A stretch of DNA of 64,000 nucleotides from Nibrella viscosa (GCF_039541875.1 NZ_BAABHB010000001.1:248001-312000); one strand, 5' to 3'. Positions 25,834 through 35,113 are shown, counted from the first letter of the stretch. The notes: generated by a model not told the origin, from the sequence alone. Made by a program: numbers and translations.

Positions 25834-26796
25834 ATGGCTATGCAAATCATAATTACAGGTGGGGGAGGTTTTTTAGGGCAGCGGTTGGCCAAAGCCCTGC
25901 TGAACGATTCAGTGGCTTTCGATGAATTGCTGCTGGTCGATCTCGTGCAGCCTGCCAACCCTGGCTCCGATGCGCGGGTACGCTGCTTACAGGCTGATCT
26001 GACCGTGCCAGGAGCGGTCGACGCTCTGATTAACGCCGATACCAGGCTCGTATTTCACCTGGCGGCTATCGTCAGCAGCCATGCCGAAAGCGATTTTGAC
26101 CTGGGCTGGCAGGTCAATCTGGATGTTACCCGCCAACTGCTGGAAGCCTGCCGCCGTAACGGGCCGGACATCCGATTTGTCTTTTCCAGTTCGGTAGCGG
26201 TCTACGGCGGTACGCTGCCCGACCTGGTAACGGATACGACGGCGGTAACCCCCCGGTCGTCGTACGGAGCGCAGAAGGCGATGGGCGAATTGTTGGTGAA
26301 TGATTATGCCCGCAAAGGGTTTGTGGATGGCAGGGTCGTCCGGTTGCCGACCATCTGCGTGCGGCCCGGCCGACCTAATCAGGCGGCATCTTCGTTTGTC
26401 AGCAGCATTATTCGGGAGCCGCTGAACGGCGAGCCGGCCGTTTGCCCCGTCTCGCCCGCCCTGCCCCTTTGGCTGTCGAGTCCCGATACGGTGGTGCAGA
26501 ACCTGATTCATGCCGCTAGGTTGCCGGCTACATACCTGGGCGACTGGCGCACCATCAACCTGCCCGGTATTCAGGTTACGGTGCAGCAGATGCTTGACGC
26601 CCTCGGCCGACTGACCGATGCCGACACCCTGGGGCGGGTCCGCTTTGAACCCAATGAGGCCATTAACCGCATTGTCAGCAGTTGGCCGGGGGCGATCGAC
26701 AACCGCCGGGCACTAAGCCTGGGGTTTCAGGCAGATCACCGGTTCGATGAGTTCATCCGGCAATACATGGCTTCTGATCTGCACCGCAAAGTATAG
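25834..26796 (+). CDS. denD: NAD-dependent epimerase, DenD-like
   Basis: This 320-residue extended SDR has the Rossmann motif GGGGFLGQRLA near residue 8, FHLAAIVSSHAE near 73, serine in VFSSSVAVYGG and the catalytic YGAQK. The overall pattern, including RLPTICVRPGRPNQAASSFVSSIIREPL, resembles DenD, the D-erythronate dehydrogenase, and related uronate or sugar-acid dehydrogenases. The exact substrate is inferred. It forms a probable operon with the SDR gene upstream. Confidence 0.82.
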   Translation: MAMQIIITGGGGFLGQRLAKALLNDSVAFDELLLVDLVQPANPGSDARVRCLQADLTVPGAVDALINADTRLVFHLAAIVSSHAESDFDLGWQVNLDVTRQLLEACRRNGPDIRFVFSSSVAVYGGTLPDLVTDTTAVTPRSSYGAQKAMGELLVNDYARKGFVDGRVVRLPTICVRPGRPNQAASSFVSSIIREPLNGEPAVCPVSPALPLWLSSPDTVVQNLIHAARLPATYLGDWRTINLPGIQVTVQQMLDALGRLTDADTLGRVRFEPNEAINRIVSSWPGAIDNRRALSLGFQADHRFDEFIRQYMASDLHRKV

Positions 26797-26877
26797 CCGT
26801 TTTTCACAATAAATCTGCAAAATACACACTGGCGAACAGACAGAGTCGTTCAATTGTTTACTGGTAAATAGTTGTGT

Positions 26878-27282
26878 ATGCGATCACTGGTTTTGTTGTG
26901 GGTAATGGTGGTACTACCATTCCTCTCGTTTGGGCCGGCCGGCCCGGTTGGTAGTGCAGATGGGTGCGAGGCCCGGTTGAACCTGCTGGTGTACGATACG
27001 CAACAGGCCACCTCGTTGAGCAGCGCCACCAAAACAACGTTGAGCCAGTACGGACGAAGTGCCCTCGACGCCTACCGGCAGGGAAAAATACAGGAGGCTT
27101 TGCAGCAGTTGAACAACTACCAGGCCGGGCTCAATCAGTTTTATTATACGCCCGCACCCAGCATCAGCGCGATGGACTTTCTCCGCCTGAGTGCCAACCT
27201 GAGCACCACCAAACACTGTTTGCAGCCGCAGCAAACCCGTGAGCCGGCCCAGCAGCTCCCGAAAGACACTATCCGCAAATAG
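26878..27282 (+). CDS. Small secreted protein of unknown function
   Basis: This 134-residue protein starts with a clear signal peptide (MRSLVLLWVMVVLPFLSF), after which helical segments rich in Gln and Ala follow. Two cysteines (in GCEARL and KHCLQP) could form a disulfide. I do not recognise a family. The ATG at 26878 is preferred over a TTG two codons upstream. It stands alone between denD and the YdcF gene. Confidence 0.65.
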   Translation: MRSLVLLWVMVVLPFLSFGPAGPVGSADGCEARLNLLVYDTQQATSLSSATKTTLSQYGRSALDAYRQGKIQEALQQLNNYQAGLNQFYYTPAPSISAMDFLRLSANLSTTKHCLQPQQTREPAQQLPKDTIRK

Positions 27283-27315
27283 CCGGCTTATCGGGCAGCC
27301 TTTTTTGCAAACCGG

Positions 27316-27347
27316 TTGATTCCATATGGTTTTACGAAGTAGCTTTG
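27316..27347 (+). promoter_or_regulatory. Bacteroidetes-type promoter for the ydcF-like gene
   Basis: A -33-like TTG at 27316-27318 and a -7 box TAGCTTTG at 27340-27347 (matching TAnnTTTG) are separated by 21 bases and lie about 38 bases before the ATG at 27385. The spacing fits the primary sigma factor of Bacteroidetes. Confidence 0.5.
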
Positions 27348-27384
27348 GGCGCTACCAGATACCCATGCATCTTTTCATTTTACT

Positions 27385-28071
27385 ATGCCCCCCCCGGTAC
27401 AACACCCTGCTTCCGACGCGTACATTTATGAACTAGCCCAAAAGCTTTGGGATTATCACCATATGCATCAGCCGCTCCGGAAGGCAGATGCCATTCTGGT
27501 CCTTTGCAGCCATGACACGCGGGTAGCTGAGCGGGCAGCCCAGTTGTTTCTGGAGGAATGGGCTCCTTTGCTGATCTTTTCGGGCGGCCTGGGGGTTATT
27601 ACCCGCTCGATGTGGAGCGAACCCGAAGCCGACCTCTTTGCCCGTATTGCCATAGGTAGGGGAGTACCGACCGACCGGATACTGATCGAAAATCAATCGA
27701 CCAATACCGGTGAGAATATACTGTTTACCAAACGTTTACTCGCCGAAAAGAAGCTTGACCCGCAGACGTTCATTGTGGTGCAAAAGCCTTATATGGAGCG
27801 TCGGAGCTACGCTACGTTCCGGAAGGTATGGCCGGAAAAACAGCTTATCGTCACCTCACCTCAGGATCCGTTCGCTGTTTACCTGAGCCAGTACACCAAC
27901 CCGGAACTGTCGCCCGACGATGTAATCAGCATTATGGTCGGCGACCTACAGCGCATCCGGCTATACCCAGAAAAAGGGTTTCAGATACCCCAGGCTATTC
28001 CGGACGACGTCTGGGCTGCGTACGAAGAACTGGTTCAGGCCGGGTACAACCGGCACCTTGTGGTCGGATAA
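27385..28071 (+). CDS. YdcF family (DUF218) protein
   Basis: This 228-residue protein belongs to the ElyC/SanA/YdcF family (DUF218): KADAILVLCSHD near 33, LIFSGGLGVIT near 60, IENQSTNTGENILFTKRLL near 112 and FIVVQKPYMERRSYATF near 133. There is no signal peptide or membrane segment, so it is probably cytoplasmic, like YdcF. The family binds nucleotide-like ligands, but its function is not settled. It probably has its own promoter and is followed by a weak hairpin terminator. Confidence 0.88.
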   Translation: MPPPVQHPASDAYIYELAQKLWDYHHMHQPLRKADAILVLCSHDTRVAERAAQLFLEEWAPLLIFSGGLGVITRSMWSEPEADLFARIAIGRGVPTDRILIENQSTNTGENILFTKRLLAEKKLDPQTFIVVQKPYMERRSYATFRKVWPEKQLIVTSPQDPFAVYLSQYTNPELSPDDVISIMVGDLQRIRLYPEKGFQIPQAIPDDVWAAYEELVQAGYNRHLVVG

Positions 28072-28095
28072 CTGCCAGTATTTACCGACTGGTCC

Positions 28096-28126
28096 GGTTT
28101 TCTTCCCAAAGAAAAGCCTATTTTTG
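28096..28126 (+). terminator. Possible terminator after the ydcF-like gene
   Basis: An imperfect hairpin (28096-28104 with 28109-28118, one bulged C) is followed by TATTTTTG. The latter also matches the TAnnTTTG -7 consensus, so the element may act both as terminator and as part of a promoter for the next gene. Confidence 0.4.
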
Positions 28127-28237
28127 TGCGGCTGCGGTACGGACTAAATCCAAATTTATGTAAACTAGCCGACAACTATCCCGCGCTGAAAGGGAAGTAT
28201 AAAGGCAAACACTACCATACCTATCAGATCGATAACA

Positions 28238-31200
28238 ATGCGGCAATTCTCAAAACCCATTTTGTTAAGCGCGTTACTGGTTGTAATCTATACCCTGGTC
28301 TTTGTTTTGAAGCGGTTCCTTACCGGCGATTTCTACCAGGATGAAGTTCATTTTTATGCCACTACCCTTCAGTTTGCCCGCGAGACAATTCCATCTCTGG
28401 ATCTGCTGCGTAACTACGGAGAGCTGAATACGCCCCTGCCGTTTATGATTGGCGGGGTGGTTGTCAATTTGTTCGGCGAGGCTATTCAGCCATTACGGAT
28501 ACTTACTTTTTTAATCAGTTTCGGTATTGCGCTCAGTTTCGTCTGGGCGGCTCCCAAATCGCCCCGGTCGGTACTGGCGCTGGCGGGTCTGCTGCTTTTT
28601 CCGAACTATTATCTGTGTTCCGTGCATTATTACACAGATATGTACGCCCAGGTGGCGGTGGTGCTGGGTGTAATAGCGTATCGTAAAGAGCAGCATGTGC
28701 TGAGCTTTCTCTGCTTTTGCCTGGCCGTTTGCAGCCGGCAGTACATGATTGCGTTTCCGGCCGGTATTGCACTGTATGAGGTGCTGCGCCGGATTGATGT
28801 CCGGCAGGGACTCTCTGAAAACGCAAAAGCCCTGTTTAGCCGGCCATTCTGGATCTGGTACGGTCTGGCCGTGCTGAGCCTGGTACCCTGGATTTTGCTC
28901 TGGGAAGGGGGAGCCCCGGCGGCCGAGATGGCGCGGCAGTATTACCACCTGGGTAAAGTATATAACCCCGGTTTTGTGCTGTATTCGGCGGCCTGTCTGG
29001 CTGTATACTGTGTTGTCCCCGAACTGATCTTTACCCGAAGCTGGCAGTACTACCGGCGTTATCCCGCGGCCCATCCCTGGCTGTTCGGGGGGCTGGTAGT
29101 ATTTGTGGTATGCCTTGTGCTGTTTTTCCCGGCGCAGCAAACCTACAATCCTTATTTTACCTGGCCTTATCTGGGCTATTTCGACCGGTTACTAGTTATT
29201 CTAGGCCTGTCTGGTTTAGCCAAACAGCTCGTATTTGGGTTTTTTATGCTGATCTCCCTTATGCGCTTCATCCGGCCCCGGCTCAATGTGCTGGACTGGT
29301 TTGTGCTCTGTAACCTGGTGTTGCTGGGCAAAGCGCAGCTATCATGGGATAAATACTCGATGCCCATGATCATCATGGTGTGGTACCTGATTCAGTTCGA
29401 CGACTATTTCCCGCTGAACCAGCAAACTTACCCGAACCCGCTCTCCAGGGCAGCAACGCCAACACTGGGGGGGGTAGCCTCCCGGCTTTTTGCCCGAATA
29501 AGCTCGACAATCAGCCGGTTTTCGGTTGGGCGACTCGCCAGGCCGGGCCTGCTTATACTGCTCTTCGGCGGTATGGGGCTAACGGCTGCGGGTCAGAGAC
29601 GGCCGTTTGTCGGTTTTGAAAAACTGCCGCAGCGGATGCAGGTCTATGCACGGGACAATAACAACGAGGCCGTGGTACCTATATCCGGCCGGGTTTATTC
29701 GTCGGCCTGGAGTTATATGTCGCTGGTGGTCTACCGCAATGATAACCGGATCGGGTATCGGCGGAGTCAGTTGCAATATGCAGCCGGCGATACTACCGGC
29801 CGGTTTGAGTTCAGTTATCCCATTAAAGCCGAATTGGCCGATTATGCCTTTGAAGTGTTTCTTTGCCGGGGTGCCGATTCGGTGCAGATAGTTCGGCAGG
29901 AAGAAATTGTTGCCGGGGACTATTTCGTCATCAATGGGCAGTCCAATGCCTACGCCGTCCGCAATAACAACTACTTCAGCAAATATGCCCGGACCATTGG
30001 CCGGCGTCCGGACCAGGAGGGTATGCCGGAAACCGAATTTCTGGCGTATGGCTGGTCGGAGCCGCCTACCGGAACCTGGGGACTGATGCTGCAGCAACTG
30101 ATTGAGGAGAAATACAAAATCCCGACCTGTGTGATCAACGGAGCGGTGCCGGGCACCAACATTGCACAGCACCTCGAACGCGGCTTTAGCCCGGAAAACG
30201 ACAAATACTCTATTTATGGCCGGTTGCTCAACCGGGTCAAACAGTCGGGGGCTACCCGCATCCGGGCGTTTTTCTGGCTTCAGGGAGAAGACGATGCCCT
30301 GGGGGGAACCCCCAATTACCCGGAGCAGTTTGACCGCCTGTACAAGATGTGGCAGGCCGATTACCCCAATGTCGAGCAGTTTGTGGTTCTCCAGATCAAT
30401 ATTCTGTTCAATCCGTTCTACGGGGCCGGGGCGATCCGGGAGTTTCAGCGCCGGGTGCCGGCCCTTTACCCCAAAACAAAAAATTTTGCTACGCTGGGGC
30501 TGCCTAATTACGACGGTATTCACTACGAAGCTGATGGCTACCGGGTGCTGGGCCGTCAGTTGGTCAGCTTTATAGCCCCGGCGCTGTACAAAGAAGCGGA
30601 TTCGGTAAATGTGGCTACTCCTAATCTACAGAAGGCTTATTACGCGTCACCGCAGAAGAATGCCATTACGCTTGTTTTTGAGGAGGGCCAGCGAATGAGG
30701 TGGGGAGCCGACACGATGGTCACGGGCCGGCTGGGGCAGCCGGTGCCGATCAGTCTGCGCAACAGTTTCTTTTTCGACGGGAAAGAAGATGCCCCCGCGC
30801 CGGTAAAATCCGGGCAGGCAGACGGCAACCGGGTCACGCTCTATTTCGATCAGCCCGTTACGGCCGGTAAACTTTCTTATACACCGGCCTATTATACCAA
30901 CGGCCCCTTATGGTTTTACCAGGGCCCTTACCTGAAAAACAGCAGAGGACTGGCTGCTTTTTCCTTTCAGGAGGTAGCCATTGCCGATCCGCTGGTCATT
31001 GCCGGTTTCAAATCGCAGGTGGAGAATGGCGTTGATGTCCGGCTTTCGTGGACGCCTGCCGGGGCTATGGATTCGTATTTGCTGGAGCGGAAAGACAATC
31101 GCTCCGGCCAGTATACAACCATGGCCCGGCTACCTGGCCCCACCACCGAATACCTCGATAAAGGTCTGTCCTTAAGCACAACATATACTTACCGGCTCCG

Positions 31201-31525
31201 GTCGTTCCGGGGCAATATGGAGTCGGCACCGGTAGAGGTAACTGCTCAGACCGCCGTGTTATTGGCCGCCGGCCTACCCGCCGATGCTCCGCTGATTCAG
31301 CTTTATCCGACGCCGGTAGAAAACCAGTTAAATCTCCGGTTCAAACAACGGTTTACGGGTGAGGTTCAGGTGCTGAGCCTGAGCGGCAGTAAACTGGTTG
31401 CCCAGTCGCTGACCGGTGTTCTGGAACATCAGATTAATGTTACCGGCTTACCGTCCGGTATGTACCTGGTTACGCTGCTGCCGGCCGCTGCAGCCGTGTA
31501 CTCGCAAAAAATAGTTAAATACTGA
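28238..31525 (+). CDS. ALG10-like membrane protein fused to T9SS-sorted SGNH esterase
   Basis: This 1095-residue reading frame joins two normally separate proteins. Residues 1-400 are a polytopic membrane protein with about ten hydrophobic segments; QDEVHFYATTLQFA, NTPLPFMIGG and the YTDMY/SRQYMIAF pair resemble the DIE2/ALG10 glucosyltransferase family. Residues about 432-452 (ending MGLTAAGQ, M446) look like a signal peptide. An SGNH/sialate O-acetylesterase-type domain follows: NGQSN with S569, QGEDD at 682-686 and DGIH at 759-762. A fibronectin III-like domain (about 925-1015) and a T9SS type A sorting domain (about 1025-1095) complete it. No stop separates the halves. Confidence 0.75.
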   Translation: MRQFSKPILLSALLVVIYTLVFVLKRFLTGDFYQDEVHFYATTLQFARETIPSLDLLRNYGELNTPLPFMIGGVVVNLFGEAIQPLRILTFLISFGIALSFVWAAPKSPRSVLALAGLLLFPNYYLCSVHYYTDMYAQVAVVLGVIAYRKEQHVLSFLCFCLAVCSRQYMIAFPAGIALYEVLRRIDVRQGLSENAKALFSRPFWIWYGLAVLSLVPWILLWEGGAPAAEMARQYYHLGKVYNPGFVLYSAACLAVYCVVPELIFTRSWQYYRRYPAAHPWLFGGLVVFVVCLVLFFPAQQTYNPYFTWPYLGYFDRLLVILGLSGLAKQLVFGFFMLISLMRFIRPRLNVLDWFVLCNLVLLGKAQLSWDKYSMPMIIMVWYLIQFDDYFPLNQQTYPNPLSRAATPTLGGVASRLFARISSTISRFSVGRLARPGLLILLFGGMGLTAAGQRRPFVGFEKLPQRMQVYARDNNNEAVVPISGRVYSSAWSYMSLVVYRNDNRIGYRRSQLQYAAGDTTGRFEFSYPIKAELADYAFEVFLCRGADSVQIVRQEEIVAGDYFVINGQSNAYAVRNNNYFSKYARTIGRRPDQEGMPETEFLAYGWSEPPTGTWGLMLQQLIEEKYKIPTCVINGAVPGTNIAQHLERGFSPENDKYSIYGRLLNRVKQSGATRIRAFFWLQGEDDALGGTPNYPEQFDRLYKMWQADYPNVEQFVVLQINILFNPFYGAGAIREFQRRVPALYPKTKNFATLGLPNYDGIHYEADGYRVLGRQLVSFIAPALYKEADSVNVATPNLQKAYYASPQKNAITLVFEEGQRMRWGADTMVTGRLGQPVPISLRNSFFFDGKEDAPAPVKSGQADGNRVTLYFDQPVTAGKLSYTPAYYTNGPLWFYQGPYLKNSRGLAAFSFQEVAIADPLVIAGFKSQVENGVDVRLSWTPAGAMDSYLLERKDNRSGQYTTMARLPGPTTEYLDKGLSLSTTYTYRLRSFRGNMESAPVEVTAQTAVLLAAGLPADAPLIQLYPTPVENQLNLRFKQRFTGEVQVLSLSGSKLVAQSLTGVLEHQINVTGLPSGMYLVTLLPAAAAVYSQKIVKY

Positions 31526-31546
31526 TTTATCATTCAGCGTGTGGTC

Positions 31547-32347
31547 ATGAAAAAAGTATCTATTGTCATTCCGGTTTATAACGAAGCGAGAACGGTTTGT
31601 CTGCTTCTGGAGAAAGTCCTGAAAGCGCCCCTGCCAGACGCGCTCAGCCGGGAAATCATTATTGTTAATGATGCTTCGCAGGACAATACTGCCGAGGTAA
31701 TTCAGCGGTTTATGGAGGCTAACGCCGAAGTCGATATACGATTCAGTTCGCACACGGTCAATCAGGGAAAGGGGGCCGCTCTCCAGACCGGTATTTACCT
31801 GGCAACCGGCGATGTGGTAATCATTCAGGATGCCGACCTCGAATATGATCCCGACGAATACCCGACTCTGCTCAAGCCCATCTTCGACGGCAAGGCGGAC
31901 GTGGTTTACGGCTCCCGTTTTATGGGGGGGAATACGCACCGTGTCCTGTTCTTCTGGCATTCGGTGGGCAACAAATTCCTGACCCTGCTCTCCAACATTC
32001 TCACGGATATAAACCTGACCGATATGGAAACCTGTTACAAAGTTTTCCGGACAGACATTATCCAGTCGATCCCGTTGAAAGAGAAGCGGTTTGGGTTTGA
32101 GCCGGAGGTTACGGCTAAAATTGCCCGCTATCCCGGCATCCGCATCTACGAAGTTGGTATTTCCTACTACGGCCGTACGTACGCCGAAGGCAAGAAGATA
32201 AATTGGAAGGACGGTTTCCGAGCCATCTACTGTATTCTGAAATACAACCTGTTCGACCGTTCCAGCGTAAAGCAGCCCGTCAGGCAGACACAGACGGTTG
32301 GCGGCAACGTAGAAGAGCCCGGCAGCATACCGGCTTCACTCCGGTAG
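31547..32347 (+). CDS. Family 2 glycosyltransferase, DPM1-like
   Basis: This protein of 266 residues is a GT2 family glycosyltransferase: VSIVIPVYNEA at the start, VNDASQDNT near 45, QDADLEYDPDEYP near 100 and ETCYKVFR near 160. The pattern resembles dolichyl-phosphate mannose synthase and its bacterial polyprenyl-phosphate sugar transferase relatives, which provide lipid-linked sugars to integral-membrane transferases. No C-terminal membrane segment is present. The ATG at 31547 is chosen over a GTG two codons upstream. It follows the membrane transferase gene by 21 bases. Confidence 0.9.
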   Translation: MKKVSIVIPVYNEARTVCLLLEKVLKAPLPDALSREIIIVNDASQDNTAEVIQRFMEANAEVDIRFSSHTVNQGKGAALQTGIYLATGDVVIIQDADLEYDPDEYPTLLKPIFDGKADVVYGSRFMGGNTHRVLFFWHSVGNKFLTLLSNILTDINLTDMETCYKVFRTDIIQSIPLKEKRFGFEPEVTAKIARYPGIRIYEVGISYYGRTYAEGKKINWKDGFRAIYCILKYNLFDRSSVKQPVRQTQTVGGNVEEPGSIPASLR

Positions 32348-32417
32348 AAGCATAAACGCCACTCTACCTGGGGCCGGCCTGACTTTGGCTGCCAAAACGG
32401 CCCGGGACAGGCTACGT

Positions 32418-32457
32418 GTATTGAGTGATCAGGTTGTTCCTGCCTATCACCCAATAC
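32418..32457. terminator. Bidirectional terminator between convergent genes
   Basis: A 12-bp stem with one G-T wobble (32418-32429 with 32446-32457) lies between the GT2 stop at 32347 and the convergent membrane gene ending at 32461. There is no long T run, but the position fits a shared terminator. Confidence 0.5.
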
Positions 32458-32460
32458 AGG

Positions 32461-34014
32461 TTAGGGGTTGGCCGGCCGGCGTTTGGCTAAATACAACTCA
32501 TAAAAAGAGTTCTTTTTGGCCAGATACTGCCGGACCTCCTCGTAGGTTCCAATTGCCAGTAAAGTTTTGTAGAAGCTCCCATATTTGTTGTAAGGGATAG
32601 GCTTATACTTCGCCGATTCGGTGACGTAACCCAGCAGTTTGTTTTTCTTCAATGGCGTTCTGATAATCAGCACCTGATAATACAGGTTCAGAAAGAAAAA
32701 GACCGCGAGTGGTACCGTTAGTGCGGGCCGTAATGACCGCCAGCCTTCGTAATGCAGCTTTTCGTAGAATGCCCGGAAGATGATTACCAGAAAAATGGTG
32801 AGAAACGGAATGTTAATTTTGGTCAGCCAGTCGTTCCACTTGCCCATGATGTAGGTGGTCATGCAAATGAATACAACGAACAGGATGGTAACCAGGCGCC
32901 TGGGGTATACACCTCCCGGCCGGTACAGTTGCCTGAAGATATAATACAGAAGTAAGGAATCAAGGAACACCCCGGTCAGGTACCGGATGATAAACGTAGT
33001 GTCGTTTCTGAACTGCCAGACAAACCCGGTGGTAGGTACATTTTCGCCGGAGGCAAAGTAAAGCAGAATAGGGAGCAGAACCAGCAACGGGAGCAGAAAA
33101 GCCCGGACAATGGTGGCTAACGACAGCCTGAGCGGGTTGATATAAAACAAAGCGTGTATTCCGAAGATAACCGAGAGGGAGAGAAACGAAAACATTGACC
33201 AGGTTACCGTCAGGGCTATCGGGAAAAAGCTCTCCTGCGTTTTTCGGGCAAGGGCCGAATCGTACACGATGATACACGCGCCAATCAGGCTGGGTATTAC
33301 CTGGTTGGGCGTCCATCGGGACTGGTCGAAAAGTGACCCCAAGTTGATATTGAATGTGTGCAGTTGGGGGGCAAACGCAACAAAACGGGAAACGAGATTA
33401 AACAAAGTAGTTCCCCCACCGCCAATCAGCAAAAAAACGATAACCAGAACAAGGTTCTTCTGAACCAGGGTATACACCCAGGCGATACCCAGAAAATAGC
33501 CGGTAAACGTCCACAGGAAGATGGTTGCCGGGCTCGTTCCGCCCAGCAGTTTGAACAGCAGTGAGGGAACCAGATAATAGCTGAAGTAATACCGGATCAG
33601 CCGGTTAGTTTCGGTGAAATAGTAAGGCCATTTGGTTGAATATAAATCGTAGAACTTGGCGTTATGCCCAAAATAATCTAACTCCTGTATACTGTATCCC
33701 CCACTGCCCGACAGAAACGTCCAGATAAAAGCAACCAGGGCCAGCATCAGTACATTTGAAAACGATAGCCGTAACGCCGGTCGTGCTTCTGGTTTACGAA
33801 GCTCTTTGGCATACAGGTAAAGTACCATCACCAGAACAGGTACGGCTACGGATAGCCTGAACCAGCCCCATAGGAACAGAAGGTTAGGCAATAACAAATA
33901 GCCGATACTTACTTTACGAAGCATGGCAACACTCAGGTGTAAATAAGTGAACCGATTGTCGTTGCCAGTATCAGGCATAGGCAGGCTATCGGCAGGAGAA
34001 GATAACATATTCAT
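32461..34014 (-). CDS. Polytopic membrane protein, possible glycosyltransferase
   Basis: This 517-residue protein has about 10-12 hydrophobic segments (for example LVLVIVFLLIGGGG and LPLLVLLPILLYFA) with an extended loop between segments (about 105-165) containing GYSIQELDYFGHNAKFYDLY and ETNRLIRYYFSYYLVP. The Y-F-H-N-A-K and R-Y-Y-F-S-Y-Y patterns are reminiscent of membrane glycosyltransferases with a first periplasmic loop, but I do not recognise a family. Its convergent position next to a GT2 and an ALG10-like gene supports a role in envelope glycan assembly. Confidence 0.72.
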   Translation of the reverse strand: MNMLSSPADSLPMPDTGNDNRFTYLHLSVAMLRKVSIGYLLLPNLLFLWGWFRLSVAVPVLVMVLYLYAKELRKPEARPALRLSFSNVLMLALVAFIWTFLSGSGGYSIQELDYFGHNAKFYDLYSTKWPYYFTETNRLIRYYFSYYLVPSLLFKLLGGTSPATIFLWTFTGYFLGIAWVYTLVQKNLVLVIVFLLIGGGGTTLFNLVSRFVAFAPQLHTFNINLGSLFDQSRWTPNQVIPSLIGACIIVYDSALARKTQESFFPIALTVTWSMFSFLSLSVIFGIHALFYINPLRLSLATIVRAFLLPLLVLLPILLYFASGENVPTTGFVWQFRNDTTFIIRYLTGVFLDSLLLYYIFRQLYRPGGVYPRRLVTILFVVFICMTTYIMGKWNDWLTKINIPFLTIFLVIIFRAFYEKLHYEGWRSLRPALTVPLAVFFFLNLYYQVLIIRTPLKKNKLLGYVTESAKYKPIPYNKYGSFYKTLLAIGTYEEVRQYLAKKNSFYELYLAKRRPANP

Positions 34015-34317
34015 ACGTGAGTGTGTAAATCAGTCGTAAGGGCAGTGCCCGGTATCCTGTGCTGTAGTCCGCACGCTGACCGGCCGCTAAATTAGACCAT
34101 ATCGGTAGACAGAACAAACCCGTTAGGTATGTTCAAGGATTGCCTTGAAATAATGCTATGTAGAGGGAAAACCTGAACTCTTCTGTAGTACTCTTCAGGC
34201 TCGACGCTTTAAGGGGTGACCTGCCCCCAGATCTTTATCAATTTGCTTAAACTCCTGCATTTGTCTCTCCGCAAATTAAAGACCTACAGGTTTGCCTAGG
34301 AGCTTGGATTATACAAC
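34015..34317. other. Intergenic region with no gene; possible IS end
   Basis: No open frame of note is visible in this stretch between the membrane protein gene and the higA terminator. It holds the upstream region of the membrane gene (which starts at 34014 on the minus strand) and, at 34217-34228, a TGACCTGCCCCC motif that resembles the terminal repeats of some IS3-family elements. No transposase or second end is present. Confidence 0.4.
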
Positions 34318-34345
34318 AAAAAAAGCCCTCCACGTCGGAGGGCTT
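34318..34345 (-). terminator. Intrinsic terminator after higA
   Basis: A perfect 9-bp GC-rich stem (34323-34331 with 34337-34345, loop ACGTC) followed on the minus strand by a run of T. It overlaps the last base of the antitoxin stop codon and ends the higBA transcript. Confidence 0.9.
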
Positions 34346-34716
34346 CAGGCTGTTTTCAGAATAAACTCGGCTCTGATCCGCAGGTTCTCATGGAGCCGTT
34401 TGGCCAGGTCCATATTTACTTTCCGCTTTCCGGACAGCACCTCCGAGAGCCGGGTTTCGGTAATGCCCAGCAGCCGGGCTACCTCCTTCTGTTTTAACTT
34501 CTCCTGGAACATGCGGAGCCGGATCATATCCGGCAGCGTTTCCGGCTCCACCGGCATTGGGTAGTGGACATCCTCGTATTTCTCCACCAGTAGAGACAGG
34601 CGCTGGAGTTCTGCCGTCTCAGCATCACTGAGTCGGTCAAAGCCTTTGCTTAGCAATTCCTCAATGGCCTTGGTAGCCAGTTGGTATTCTTCGTTTGTAT
34701 CTACATTCAAAATCAT
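34345..34716 (-). CDS. higA: HigA-like antitoxin, HTH (Xre type)
   Basis: This 123-residue protein has a helix-turn-helix domain in its second half (KQKEVARLLGITETRLSEVL, about 77-97) followed by SGKRKVNMDLAKRLH. The N-terminal half is acidic and helical and is presumably the toxin-neutralising part. This order and length match the HigA group that accompanies HigB toxins encoded upstream. It would repress its own promoter. It follows higB by 30 bases and is closed by a strong terminator. Confidence 0.88.
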   Translation of the reverse strand: MILNVDTNEEYQLATKAIEELLSKGFDRLSDAETAELQRLSLLVEKYEDVHYPMPVEPETLPDMIRLRMFQEKLKQKEVARLLGITETRLSEVLSGKRKVNMDLAKRLHENLRIRAEFILKTA

Positions 34717-34746
34717 AGCATTCGCTCTGGCTATGTGCTTCCTGTT

Positions 34747-35040
34747 TTAAATAGTGGAGGCATCGATCTTGTCGTCCTCGGCATGAGTTCCGACGAACCG
34801 GATATACACCATATGGATCCGAAAGAGAATCATGGCAACGATCCGGTACTGATTCCCCTTGATGTTGAATACGTAGCGGTCATTACCTACGTAATCAACG
34901 GAATTGAACGTTTGTTTGATATCACTAAACGAGTGCCAGTCAGCGGTCGTGGTTTTCAGATACCTCTCGTTCAGTGCGTCAGTAGCTTGGCCATTACTCA
35001 ACGCGAAAAGGTGGAGCGCCTTCCTGGTAATAACACGCAT
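34747..35040 (-). CDS. higB: HigB-like mRNA interferase toxin
   Basis: This 97-residue protein belongs to the HigB family (RelE superfamily): WHSFSDIKQTFNSVDYVGNDRYVFNIKGNQYR read in sections gives the HigB pattern F-N-I-K-G-N-x-Y-R-I, followed by IVAMILFRIHMVYIRFVGTHAEDDKID with the catalytic-region histidine and aspartates. The toxin cuts mRNA in the ribosome; the gene precedes the antitoxin, as usual for higBA. Confidence 0.9.
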   Translation of the reverse strand: MRVITRKALHLFALSNGQATDALNERYLKTTTADWHSFSDIKQTFNSVDYVGNDRYVFNIKGNQYRIVAMILFRIHMVYIRFVGTHAEDDKIDASTI

Positions 35041-35091
35041 GGTTAGTATGGGGAATTAACAAGATTGTCATAGTTGTTGAATTTTCAGGTG

Positions 35092-35113
35092 ACCAATTGG
35101 TAAAACAAAAGTA
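35092..35113 (-). promoter_or_regulatory. higBA promoter and candidate HigA operator
   Basis: On the minus strand a TACTTTTG box (35106-35113) matches the TAnnTTTG -7 consensus. It is followed by the perfect 10-bp palindrome ACCAATTGGT (35092-35101), about 50 bases before the higB start. Such a palindrome over the start of transcription is where an autoregulating HigA dimer would bind. No good -33 TTG is seen. Confidence 0.5.
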
